Below, piece after piece: positions 37,868-50,089 of a stretch of DNA of 64,000 nt (its first letter is position 1; each line of letters begins with the position of its first letter). The stretch is from Rhizophagus irregularis (Eukaryota; Glomeromycota; Glomeromycetes; Glomerales; Glomeraceae), in NCBI RefSeq assembly GCF_026210795.1, contig NC_089430.1, positions 2,108,001 through 2,172,000 on the forward strand, written 5' to 3'. The notes beneath the pieces are model-generated. The model was not told the origin of the DNA and searched no databases. It saw only the letters and a program-made list of their open reading frames with translations. The translations under genes were made by a program, and so were the position numbers.

Positions 37868-38652
37868 CGTAAACGAATCAGCAGCAAATACTAAAACAAA
37901 AAATGGTTGTTGAACGTTGATCAACATGAGGTCATTTTAAAGTTAAAATTTAGTTTGTTACACGTTTACCCAAAAAGTATTAATCATATTACTTAATTAA
38001 ACCTAGTTTGTATGAGCTCACATTTCACAAAAGTTAAAAAAAAAAAAAAAATTTCACAAAAGTTCATTCAGGACCGCAGTTTAAAACCATAAAGTATTTT
38101 TAAAAATGTATTAACTGTTAATAATTCTTTAATTCTAGCCAAAATTAATGCACATATCCTTATTAAAATATTCGCTTTGTACGTAACAATAAAATAAATT
38201 TTCTAAAAAAAAAAAAATAATCGATAGAAGAATATGAGAACTTTAGAAAAACCATTAAAAAATAGTCGTAATACAGGAATTATACAGAAATAAAATTTTA
38301 GTCATTTCATGTTTTGTTACTAAATAAAATCAGACTTTTTTAGCTCATGATCATATAAATATATAATTGTCACAAAAAAGAAGTTGTAAACTAATAATAA
38401 ACCAAGAATAAAATTAAATTTTTATTTATCAATTGTGTTTCATTCTTAAAATATATAATAAACTAGACTTTTTCGGATCTGCATTTGCAAAAGTATTACA
38501 GAGACCGACTTGTTTACCATAAAAAGATAATTAATGTATTACTACATATATATCCATTGAATTCTTAAATTCGAAATCTGCATAATGCATAAAAATTCTG
38601 AATTATATTTCCGAAATAGATAAATAAATTTTCGTCTCATTAGTACTTAATA

Positions 38653-39378
38653 ATGGAAGGTTCTTTAGCTAAAAGTGCAAATAAATAGATAAAAGCAAAA
38701 GGATTAAAATCTAGTTCTATACCAATTTCATTTATTCCTTTCAATAAAAACAAGGATAACTGTGATTGTGGAAATAAATATTCTAAAACACTTTTATTTA
38801 ACCAAAAATATTGTAAAAAGTGCATATCTGGATATATTAAGCTTATACTAAATAATAATGACAATATTACTCCCTCAATAGATCAATTACATAACTTCTA
38901 TTTATTTAAATGGGTCATAATCGATGTTATCATATATACGGATAATAGTATTGTATGTAATAATCATGAAGATAAAGATTTTGATAAATACGAAATTCAA
39001 GAATTTCGAGGATGGTGTGAAAATTGCTCCAAAATTTTATATTTTAAACAAGTAATTAGTGATTACTTACCTTCTCCATCTCATATTGATGATAATTGTA
39101 AATTATGTGGAAAAGTAATCGACCAACATTTTCTTTTATGTTCAGATTGTTATCAAATTTCTTGTAGATGGGTAAAATCAACTTTAGCTGAAAATACTGA
39201 AAATTCTGTTCTAATTATTTATTTACCTTGGTGGGATACACACGATCAATGCATAATTTGTAGTTCACAACTAAATTTTACTTCGGATTATCAAAAATGG
39301 TGTTTATATTGCTGTATGTTTTATATTGGATGTAGATATTGTTTAACAACAAATATTATTTTCGGAATTACGAATTAA
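38653..39378 (+). pseudogene. Duplicated Cys-rich N-terminal domain with two in-frame stops
   Basis: One reading frame runs from the ATG at 38653, through TAG (38686) and TAA (39376), straight into the Cys-rich domain of the downstream kinase gene. The stretch matches that domain piece by piece: SKTLLFNQKYCKKC against SQTLLFEQKYCKYC, and IIYLPWWDTHDQC against ILYLPWWDAYYQC. The TAA falls where the second copy has CAA (Gln). Cysteine pairs are preserved throughout, suggesting zinc ribbons. Decay is recent: apart from the two stops the frame is open for about 240 codons. It may be a dead tandem duplication, or the gene may use only the second copy. Confidence 0.65.
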
Positions 39379-39627
39379 TCTCAATGTAAAAAATGTGAAA
39401 GAACATCATTTATCAAAATCAATGTAACCGATATCAAAGAATCCTTTTTAACTCGGAATCATATTAATCAGATTTCCAATTATATAAGTAACATTGATAA
39501 AAATTCTAATCCATTAGAAGTGTATAATTTTATTAAAGGTCTTAATTGCTTCCCTTTAAAATCATCAACAGATCTAATTTCACATTCTCAAATTACAAAT
39601 TTGGAGAATAATGATGGGAATTCTGCT

Positions 39628-42109
39628 ATGCCAATTATGTTTATTCCTTTTATTAATGAAGAAGAAACCTGTTATTATTGTTATTATTGTAAAAGGAAAT
39701 ATTCTCAAACACTATTATTTGAACAAAAATATTGCAAATATTGCTTATTCATTTATATTAAATATTCAGAAAATAACTATAATATAGATGTATGTGTAAG
39801 TACAAAAAATACTCAATGTGATAAACATGAACCTAGAACCTTGGGTTTTTGTGCAGAAAATATTCAAGAATGGTGTAGTTATTGTTCTGAAATTTCATTC
39901 TTTAGACAAATAGTTACAAAATATAAGTTTGACATAATGAATTATGATCAAAAAATTATTATAAATGATCATTCCCAATTTTTTTTTGAATCATTAGAAT
40001 CATCTTTAATTAAAAAGCCTATTGCAATCCTTTATTTACCATGGTGGGATGCTTATTATCAATGTTTAGCTTGTAATTCACAATTAGAACTTAAATCTAA
40101 TTGTCAAAAATGGTGTTCAAATTGCTTTATAATTTATACTGGATGTAGATATTGCTTGACAACAAATATCATTTTTGGAATTACAAGTCAATCTCAATGT
40201 AAAAAATGTAAAAGATTATTATTTACTAATATTAGTATCAGTGGAAATGATACAATGATACTATAGATAAATTTTTGTGTATTACAAAATTAATTATTGA
40301 TTATGATTTTCAAATTGATGATTATATTAAAAATACCAATCCATTAAAAATATATAGTTATATTAAAGATAAGTTGAATTCTTCCCCTTCAAAATTAAAA
40401 ATTGATTGGATTCCATATTCACAAATTAAAAATTTAGAAAAAATAGCAGAAGGTGGATTTGGTATTATTTATAAAGCTAAAATTGATGGAAAAGTTGTTG
40501 CTGTAAAAGGATTTTTAAATTCTCAAGATCCTAGTAACGATTTTTTAAATGAAGTAAGTAAAAATTATAGTATATTTTTGGAATGTTTTATTATATTAAT
40601 AATTTTTAATTTTAATATTTCTGTATTTTAGTTAAAATCACTATATCAATGTTATGATGAGAAATTTGAATGTATTATTAGATGTCATGGAATTACAAAA
40701 AATCCTTTAACAAATGAATTTATGTTTATAATGAAATTTGCAAATGGAGGAAATCTATATAATTATTTACATGATAATTTTACAAATATTACATGGAAGG
40801 AAAAATTATATATTTTATGGAGAATTTCAGATGGGTACATTATTTATAATTTTAATATCAATATTATGAAGATATTAACTAAAATTTTTTTAATTAGGTT
40901 ACAAACTATTCATGAAAAAGACTTCATACATCGAGATTTTCATAGTGGAAATATCTTGATTGAAATAATTGAAAATGGTTCATGTAAAGTAGACCAATAT
41001 CTGATTGGAGATTTAGGATTATCACAACCTGCAAATAATACTTCATCAAATAATGAAATATATGGTGTAATACCTTATATTGCACCAGAAGTATTTAAAG
41101 GTGCTAAATTTTCAAAAGCATCTGATATTTATAGTATGGGTATGATTATGTGGGAGTTAACGACTGGTTGTAAACCTTTTGCTAATATAGAACATGATAG
41201 TAATTTTATTTATGAAATTATTGATGGAAAAAGACCTGAAATTACGGATGATACTCCTGAAGATTTTGCTAATTTAATGAGAAAATGTTGGAATTCTGAT
41301 CCTAAAAAGAGACCTTTGGCAAAAAAAATTTGCGAAACTGTTAATCATTGGTTAACAACAAAAGATGATGATCATATTTTTAATCAAGCTGAAGAGATAC
41401 GATTAGAATTAATAAAATCAAAATCACTTGGTCCCGAATTCAGTAAACCTCGTCATTCGCATGCAATTTATACAAGTAGACCATTAAATTCTTTGATCTC
41501 CAAATCTTCTGTTATTTCTTCAATGACTTCATTTAATATGAAAACAAAGTATGTACTCTATTTCTTTTACGTTTATAATATCGTTAGCATTAACAATATT
41601 AGCAATAATTATTTAATTATCTTAGATAATAAGCTTGAGACATTAATTGAAGAATCAAATACTGATATAAATGGTAATTCTTAACAAGTATAATTAATAT
41701 CAAAAGAACTTAATTAATTATTTACCTTCTTGTTTCTTTTAGAATACATTACAAAAGAATATGAGCTAGATATAGATGATACTCAAAGGTACGAATAAAA
41801 AGAATAAAAATTTTGCTAATATTGATGATATTAATTTGAATTATTATATTTTAACCAAATAGAGATTCTATTATTCAAAATTCAAACATTCAGTATTGCT
41901 CAAATTCATTAAATTCAGAAACTAATCCTTTAAGAAAGCGAAATATTGAAGAATTAAATGTTGAAATTCAAGATAATGGTAAGTAAGCTTTTATTTATAC
42001 AATGCAAAAGCAATTATTATATTATATTAATTTTTATTTTTTATTTAAAAAAAAAATAGGAAAGCATATTAAAATAAGTGACGAAATAGACAAAGAAATT
42101 AAAGAATAG
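39628..42109 (+). CDS. Cys-rich domain plus TKL kinase
   Basis: N-terminal cysteine-pair domain (CYYCYYCKRKYSQTL, YLPWWD, CRYC), then a kinase: IAEGGFGIIYKA glycine loop, VAVK lysine, HRDFHSGN, GDLGLS (DLG for DFG), IAPE, and CWNSDPKKRP. Kinase exons: up to 40553, 40632-40834, 40898-41548, 41603-41673, 41743-41788, 41873-41978 and 42060-42109; the 54-base intron at 41549 can also be read through in frame. The two halves are in different frames at about 40240-40266. Either a very short 32-base intron (40235-40266, phases fit) or a one-base frameshift lies there, and there is no ATG in the kinase frame upstream. The start at 39628 is the first ATG after the TAA. Catalytic residues are intact. 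Paralogue of the kinase at 1-1147. Confidence 0.65.
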
Positions 42110-43240
42110 TAGATTTATTCTAGTAAAACCAATTACTGTATTTGACTTATTTATTTCATAGTTTTATTTCAATATTTTTATCTTTTTTATTTATTATACT
42201 AGTTTTTTTATCGTGTATTTTCTATTTTGTATGCAATATGAAAAATTTTTGAAAAACAAATATTATACGATTTCTACGTATATGATAATACTGTATATGA
42301 AAGCTATACTTACAACGAGAAGCCCGAGTTTAGGATTCTTATCCTAGACCTGAGAGGTTAGACACCTTATTCTGGATCTTGTGGTGGCACAGCTGATCGT
42401 TATCAGTCTCATTTATTTTTTTTTATTGCTTAATATCATTTTGTTTCACAAAAAATCAACGTTCTTTCTCTTTCTTAGTTCTTGCACTTTGATCTATAAT
42501 CTTCTCTATTTAGTTTTTACATAAATTATAGTTCTTTTTTTTCATACTGAACAAATTTTTTATTACCATTATTTTCGTAATAATGTGCATTAAAACAATA
42601 AAAAAATTTATCAAAATTTTTAAATCTCAGCTTTCTTGCCAATAATTTATTTGACCTTTTGGCGAATATATGATGACTTTAAAAAGCATGTAATACATTG
42701 TTTTCAAAAAAAAAAAAGTTTCTTCAAATGAAATTGTAACTTGAAAACCATCAATTTATTTGTATAGAGAAGTGAGGGAATACATAAGGATATTATTCGA
42801 AAACAACGCTTATAGCCTTATATCATTATATATATTATACCTCAGGTGTCGATTTGTTTCAGTGTGATTACTGACGTGCGTCAGATATATGTAAGGTATA
42901 ATTAGACATTAAATATTCCAGCCTTAAATTTTTATCACATAAAAAAATGTAATCAGAAACATTTCATTCGAAATTATTTTTAAACTACACTTATAAATAA
43001 AATGTTAAAAAAAGTGTTTATTACCGTGTTAGCTGTCAGGCGTCAATTTACATTTGACAAGGCCCCTTAAATCAGCCAAAAAAAAATTACTATTAGTTAT
43101 ACACATTTTTTTCAGGGCCGGAAGGGACGTTAGCTATCACCTGGCGTGGAAACATACAAAATAAATAATAAACACAAATGCGCAGCAATTAAAATCTTTT
43201 TTCCCTTTATAGAAATTTACAGTTACATGATCATCGTAAA
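42110..43240. other. Intergenic DNA
   Basis: No gene. It contains gccaaaaaaaaattactatt at about 43075, shared with the small insertion at 3040, inside a patch flanked by the near-direct repeats gttagctgtca and gttagctatca (43029 and 43131). Confidence 0.4.
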
Positions 43241-43244
43241 ATAA

Positions 43245-43253
43245 TATAAATAG
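43245..43253 (+). promoter_or_regulatory. TATA box of the BTB-TLD gene
   Basis: tataaatag lies 62 bases upstream of the ATG at 43307. Confidence 0.6.
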
Positions 43254-43306
43254 GGCTTCGACTTGAAATTTTAAATTTTAAATTTTGCTGCTTTATTATT
43301 TCAACA

Positions 43307-44757
43307 ATGTCTTCAAAATTTTTGGCAGAGTTATCTAGCGATTATGAAAAATTTTTTGAGACAGAAATTGGATATGATGTTATTATTTATGTCGGAGAAG
43401 ATCAAAATGTCAAAGAAATTCATGCTCATTCAAATATTTTATGTGCTAGATCTCAATATTTTCGTTCTGAATTTTCTAACGAACGGGTCGAGAAAAAGGA
43501 TGGAAAATTTATTTTTAGAAAGCCAAACATTTCACCACAATTATTTAATATCATTCTTAGGTAATATACTATGTAAATAATTTAACATTTTTTATTTAAT
43601 AAAATATTTCTAACTATTAATTTTATTAGGTTTATTTATTGTGGAAATATTGAATTGAAGAATTTACAAGGTCCTGATGTATTAAAGTTGTTGATGGTAG
43701 TGGATGAACTATATATCAATTCGTTAGTTATTTATATTCAAGAATTTTTGATTGAACATCAAACCGAATTTTTAAATCAGAGCCCAATCGAAATCTTTGA
43801 AATTATTTATTAACATGAAAAGTTTACAGATTTATGGAATTTTTGTCTTAAAAAAGTTTGTAATGAACCTAAAATTTTATTTGATTCTGAAAAATTTATT
43901 CAATTAAAAGCTTTTTTATTGGAATTATTATTAAAAAGGGAAGACTTAAATATGGATGAAATTGAAATTTGGGAGTATTTATTAAAATGGAGTTTTGCTC
44001 AACAAAATATACAGAAAAATCCAACAGAATGGAATAAAGATGATATTACAAGGATTGAGAGAGAATTGCACAGATTTATTCCTTTTATTCAATTTTATGA
44101 TATTGAACCTACAGATTTCTTTTACAAAGTTTATTGTTACAAGGAAATCTTACCACCAAATTTAATTCATGATCTCTTAGAATATCATATAGTTCCTAAT
44201 GTAAAACCTAAAGTTAATTTACCTAATTCAAGAAAAATAAATTCAACCTTGATTGAATCGAAACACATTCCTCTTTTTTCTTCATGGATTGGTAGAAAAG
44301 AATCCTCCTATTATGATAGAAAAAGTTGTCCTTATGATTTTAAATTATTATATCGTTCAAGTCGGGATGGAATTGACACTAAAACTTTTCATAATAATTG
44401 TGACAATAAAGGAGCAACTATTTGGGTAGCAAAAATTAAAGACTCAACGCAATTAATTGGAGGATATAATCCACTTGATTGGAATGGAAACTCGGGTTAT
44501 AAAGCTGCGAATGATAGTTTTTTATTTAATTTTACAAATGGAAGAAATATTTCCACTGCAAAATTAGGGTATGTTAATAAGACCAATGTAGCTGTTTATT
44601 GTGAATATAATTATGGACCAAGTATGGGTAATTTATTTTGTAAAAATAATAGGTGGTATACTAATTCTTCTGATAATGGAGATCGTTATCCTAGAATAGG
44701 AATTCCAGAAAGTTTGATGTAGAAGATTATGAAGTATTTCAATTAATTAAAAAGTAA
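43307..44757 (+). pseudogene. BTB-TLD protein gene with nonsense and frameshift lesions
   Basis: Exon 1 (43307-43560) encodes the start of a BTB domain (DVIIYVGEDQNVKEIHAHSNILCARSQYFRSEF), which in other proteins binds cullin-3 or dimerises. Exon 2 from 43630 continues it through a BACK-like region (LLLKREDLNMDEIEIWEYLLKW) to a TLD domain (LLYRSSRDGI, FHNNCDNKGATIWVAKI, IGGYNPLDW, FLFNF). Two breaks: an in-frame TAA at 43811 in IIY*HEKF, where the family normally has Gln, and loss of one T in agttt at about 44713, which shifts the frame and stops at 44720. The lost frame still reads FDVEDYEVFQLIKK up to 44757. The TATA box and splice sites are intact, so the loss is recent. A readthrough or downstream-start product is possible but unproven. 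Confidence 0.8.
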
Positions 44758-45984
44758 TTTTCAAATAAAAGTATTTTCATAGTTTAAAAAACCATATAGT
44801 ATCTTATGAAAAATTGTTTCACCACCAATAATTACAATTTTGTGCTTTTAAACAAATTAACTTTGTTAGTAAGGAAATGAATATTTTAATTTAAAATTTG
44901 TAGTAATTTCTATTTTTTTTTTTCATATGGTAATTTAGTGAAGGTTAAATAAATTTAGTTTTAAAAGTATTTTTCTGTATGTACGTAATAACTGAGTGAC
45001 AAGGTAATATTAACATATAATGAAGATAATCACGATGTGTAGAATGAGAGGACAATTTATAAAATTATTACTATGTCATTTTGAAATAATTTCAGAAGTA
45101 GAATTGTTGGAAGTAACCGCGCTTTTTTCAGCAATCCTGTGTATGAGTGTATCTATTAAAATTGGAAGAGGAGATATTTGACAATTTTTTTTTTAAACTG
45201 TTTCTAACATTAAATAAATTTTATTCTTTTAATTTAAATAAACTAATATTAAATCAGGAAAAATTGGCTCAAGAATATTACGACTTGAAGATCCCTATAA
45301 AAAATTTTTATCCGAATATTTCCATTATTTCTCCGTGTCTTCCATAAAAATTCTGTGAAAATGATACATTTACGGATATCCGTGTTAGCGAGATGAAAAT
45401 TTCCATGATTTAAGGCTATAAATTCCATTAAAATGATACATTCACGGAAAAAACATGGAAAAATAAAACACGGATCAGATGTTTTACAGGGAGAGTGAGT
45501 TAGAGCTCAAATTAAGATTCAAGATTTCAAGTTGATCTGAAAATCAATAATAATCTAGCCCAAAATCATTCGTATTCATAATTTGTCTGCCATTGGTGTA
45601 TGCTGGCATTATAATAGTTTAGCCAGCATTGCAGATTACTTTAAACCCACACTTTGCTCTGGACTATAGAATTCTAGTCAGGGTAGCACTGATACAAGAT
45701 GCCCGTTGTCTGATCATTTGATTCCTTACGTTGCATAGCTATTTCATTAACTTAGCTAATAATTGTTGATATCCTCACTCTAATATGGTTAAAAAAGATA
45801 ATTCTCCATACAACATGCAGTATGCTTACCTATTGTAATAACTTGATTGATAATTGGACAATTATCTGGTTTGTTATTCCAACATTCTATAAAGTATTGT
45901 AAATTGTATACATCGCTTAATTGATCAAAAAATATATTTTGTATATAAATAATATATTTTAATACCGGTATAAATTTTTACATA
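44758..45984. other. Gene-free interval
   Basis: No gene supported. aaaatgatacatttacgga and aaaatgatacattcacgga at about 45359 and 45437 form a direct repeat, and ccgtgt/acacgg words near 45330 and 45470 form a loose inverted pair. Confidence 0.4.
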
Positions 45985-46655
45985 ATATCAGGAATCTAAG
46001 ATCTTGTAAAATTTCCAAAGCCATACAAAGAATGGATTGGATAGGCATTAGCAAAAGGTAGCCAACTAATGGATAATTCCCATAAGAGTATATCAATGCT
46101 ATAAATTTCGCTCCTTTTATTTAAAGAGCATGGCCTCATCTGATGATGGTTGGTTCTTTTTTTTTCAGAAATTTTTGGATCAACATGAACATCATAATAA
46201 ATAATTATATATATATACAGTATTATATATTCTTAATAATCCGAAATCTCATAATTTGATGTACCTTGATGAAATAATATATCATTTAAGTGCTTTAGGT
46301 ACGTATGATAATTAAAAACATTTAATTAAGGAGAATAAATTGTACATTATACTTTATATTCATAATATAAAAGGAATTAATCACTAAATCATGATGCACA
46401 ATTCTTTCATCATGTAAATACGATACAGCCTTTCCTCGTTCATTAAGTTTTCTGACGTCCTTAAAAAAGTCTGAGGCCAGGTAACGTCGAGACTGCACCA
46501 AGTTTCTTCAGATGGTTGTAGTGATGAAATAATTACATCCCGGTAGCGGTTCAAAAATCCGTGATATGACAGGCACGAGTCAATTGAAGTGCCAAATTTG
46601 ACTTATCATCCCAAGTGAGTTTATCAAAATGTACTTTTAAATAATTTCAATTAAT
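45985..46655 (-). pseudogene. TKL kinase pseudogene
   Basis: Minus-strand fragments appear in kinase order: LKVHFDKLTWDDKSNLALQL (about 46640-46580), then after about 130 unrelated bases KAVSYLHDERIVHHDL (about 46445-46390; HRD has become HHD), then KRSEIYSIDILLWELS (about 46125-46080). The invariant Asp and Gly of SDIYS-G are changed, stops intervene, and the DFG and APE segments are lost. It derives from a kinase of a different subgroup from the others in the window, judging by the LTWDDK and SYLHDE phrases. Confidence 0.7.
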
Positions 46656-49176
46656 TGGCATATCCCACTACTAACAAATATTTCTTTTTTAAACTACTAC
46701 TTTGATTTTCTTTTAAGGAAAAAAAAATCAATAATAATTAGGGTCTTAATATTTATCTAAAAAAATATTATCAGTTGAGGAATTTTTAGATGACAATGAT
46801 ATCATAAAATTGCATCATGAAATTTTGAATCGAATTTGTGGATCTACGACGAAAATACCACGCGTATTGTCACAAGATATTTGGAAAATTCAGATTTCCA
46901 CATATTTCCACAATATTCGATGTAGATTTCCATGTTAATTTTAAGTGGAAAAAAATTTCCTGATGAGGATAGTGAAGATAAAATTGATAAAAATTATTCT
47001 GAAGAAGTTGAAGTGCAAATTCAAATGTCTTTAGGTGACGCATCCAGACGGGACCCCGAGCTATACATAGAAAGGTGGTCCTGGTTATTTGCTTAGAATG
47101 AGCCACAAAATCATGTAGATCGCTTCCATTTGTGAATAATGCCGACCAGCATTACATAGTGCTGGCCCCGAAGAAATGCGTAGAGCTAATAGTAAATGTG
47201 GCTATCCCCTGACCATATATATAACTCGGGATCCTATCCAAACCCATGCAAAACTTGGTAAAATTTTTTGAACAATAAAAAACAGATGGATTTAATATGG
47301 AAGGTATGTAAAAAATATCTTGAAGATGACTAATTATACCTTGTAAAACCAACCTATAATTTAAGACTAATTTAATAATAGAATAATAAACTATAAAATT
47401 TTCATGGGGTCCGGGACCCTAGCACAAATATTTTATTAACTAATTATATTAAATTATAAAAATTCATATTCTCCCTCAATACCACGCCTTCATTTTTTCC
47501 AATGAAGTTGTAGCATTTTCATTTTTTCATGTACTACATAAGTTCCCTATATATTGATTGTTCCATAATTTTTCCTATATCCTATTTGTTACCAACGGTA
47601 CTGTTTATTGCGTGATCTATTAATTTTCTTTTATTATTTTTTATTATTTCCTAATTTTTTTCCATCATTTTTCAACTTTACTATACTCGCCAATCCCTCC
47701 AAATCTACATCTACCCAATCAGATCTAAACTTCCTTTTGTCTTTCCTAAATATATCTGACTCTTTTTGAAATTAATTACCTCATTGCATCTTATTAACCA
47801 AATTTATGATCGCGATCCATCTAAATAACCATTACAAGCCTTAGTAAAATTCATTTTCTCCGCAACTGAGAAGAATTTCGTTTTTATTAATCTACGTGTT
47901 GCTTCTCTAATAATAGAATAACCTATCATTATGGTTGAAGGCATTGTAGGTAATGTTTGAAGAAAATTTTTTTATGGAACGCTCTTATCGTCGTATCCAG
48001 TTCATTAGCCATTAATTTATCAATGATAATTTCATTCTTGATTAATTTAAATGTGACCAATTTACATTGTAGCATACATTCTTAACAAATAAATTTGATA
48101 GTTGATATCTCTGCCTTATTCTTTATATGTTAGATTTTTTACCCATTATCTAAAGCAATCATCAATTTTAATGCTATTCCATTTTAAATTGATAACTGTT
48201 TCATATTAACCCTATATCCTTTAAATCAATTTTCTCTTCCCATATGTTATGTTAAATGAAGAATTGGTGTGGAGTGGCATAAGTAACTCATTACAGATGA
48301 AACTGATGAAACTAATAACCAAGAATGCCTTTTTCTAGTTTTTTTTGTTGATTTATCTTACTATTGAAATGTATAAACTAAGAATATTTTAATCCGATAG
48401 GTCTTTTCTTTTCTTTCATAAAACTTTAACCAATCAAATTTATTTGCTTAATCAAACGCTCAAAGCGAAACATTATCACCGATACCGACACACTGGCAAG
48501 GTGTACGTTATCTACCTTCTCCCCTCCACGAATAAACCGAATAAACCACACAACAGTCTTCTACAAAAAGTATCATTCCGCCCATGACAGTATTTACAGG
48601 CGGCATTTTTCAATGAAGATCAAGATGGGAGAGATTGTAATAATCGTGAAATTAACCAGGATTTTTTTGCTTCACATTGTTAATTATGGGTTTTCTAGAA
48701 CAAGTCATGCCTAAAGTTCTTGGTTTGTATAGGCGGGACGGTCCCACGTGTGGGATTAGGTTTCAACTTCTTAAATGTATAGTTTAGTCTATCATAATTT
48801 AGGGTAGCAACTACATATTTTGTTGTGATTCTATTCTGTCGTTATGCTAAAAATAAAAAAAAAAATTTATTTCTTAATCAATTTGTTTATCAAAACTATT
48901 TAATGATAAAATTTTATAGAATTCTGATCATTAGATCTAATAGGTTACCGCACTGTAAAAATAAAAATTAAATATGAAGACAAGGATTATCACATTTTGG
49001 GGGGACAAGAAACATGACCAGAATTTCAACTTTTTTCTAAATGCCCAGAGTTGATTTACTTTGACTAAAATGTTGAAATTAATTTTTATTGTTTCTACAG
49101 CAGCAATATAGTACATTGATTTGTTGGTGTTATATTATAAAAACAGCGTATGACTATAAAATTTTTCTGGGAAAGG
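46656..49176. other. Interval without an intact gene
   Basis: At 46770-47075 the plus strand reads protein-like pieces (LSVEEFLDDNDIIKLHHEIL, then after a frameshift DEDSEDKIDKNYSEEVEVQI), probably an unidentified dead gene. gaccccgagctatacatag at 47053 belongs to the repeat also seen at 3010. Nothing supportable from 47400 to 49170. Confidence 0.4.
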
Positions 49177-49365
49177 CCACAGACCCATTTTAGGCTTTAT
49201 TATTATTTATTAACTATTTTTATTTTTATTATTATAACCATATAGAAAATTTTTCAAAAAATGACGTTTCTTTGGAATAAAAGGAGTTTTTCCAGAATTT
49301 TCTTTATAGGGTAAATAATAAAATGCCTAAAATAGTGTTGCTTGCTGTAAGTGGCATTTCAGATA
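49177..49365. repeat. Small inverted repeat
   Basis: ccattttaggctttattatt near 49188 is mirrored by taataaaatgcctaaaatag near 49317, with gccac at the left and gtggc at the right outer edge. Possible small MITE. Confidence 0.45.
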
Positions 49366-49539
49366 ACAACTTGGGTCATTGTTTTGTTTTATTTATGATT
49401 ACCTTTTATGGAAAGGTTTGAGTTCAAAGGAAAGCGAGATAGAAAAATATCAAAAAAAATAATAAAACGATAGTGGCTTATACTTTTTTCTCCCGCTTAA
49501 CCTGTTTTTTATTTTGCTCGTTAAAATAAATTTATTTTT

Positions 49540-49830
49540 GTTCCTAATTTCGGATTATGGCTCGAAATTACGGTACATTCTTAATTTCGGCCAAATTCGG
49601 TCAATTTTGCATTATGTCACGTGATGTTACGCCGATGTCCAAATAAGGAATTTGTTCCAATACATAAAGTTACACAAGTGTCCTAAGAAGGAAAATAAAA
49701 TTTGTCGATCATTTTGGCTATTATACAAGTCACGTGACATGTATTAATTACGGACAACTTTACGGCAAATACGGCACAACCTTTACAAAGTATTGCAACT
49801 ATTACGGCAGGCATTTGACCTCGACATAGA
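49540..49830. repeat. Diverged repeat rich in aatttcggcc and tcacgtga words
   Basis: This patch shares its vocabulary (aatttcggcc, attacggca, gtcacgtga) with the hAT-like MITE at 20660-20919, but the ends cannot be aligned. It may be an old relative. Confidence 0.35.
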
Positions 49831-50089
49831 TTTAATAATTGGAATGTTAATGTAAAGATTTACTGTATACAATTACCACTTTGTAAATAAGGAAATTTTC
49901 TCTGTTTCGTATTTTTGCTGTACAACAAACAATGAGCGGCAAAATTTGTTTGTTATACATACAATGCTTCAATGTTTTTGCACATAATACATTTGCATAA
50001 ATATTATTACCATATTTACTAATATTTAATAATAATAAAAAAGGAAAGAAAAGATATTTACTTTAACTTGAAAGAATTTTGATATAGTA

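Noticed and set aside
42300-42420. Possible tRNA (cccgagtttaggattcttatcctag...)
   Set aside because: The cloverleaf cannot be completed and no B box is present.
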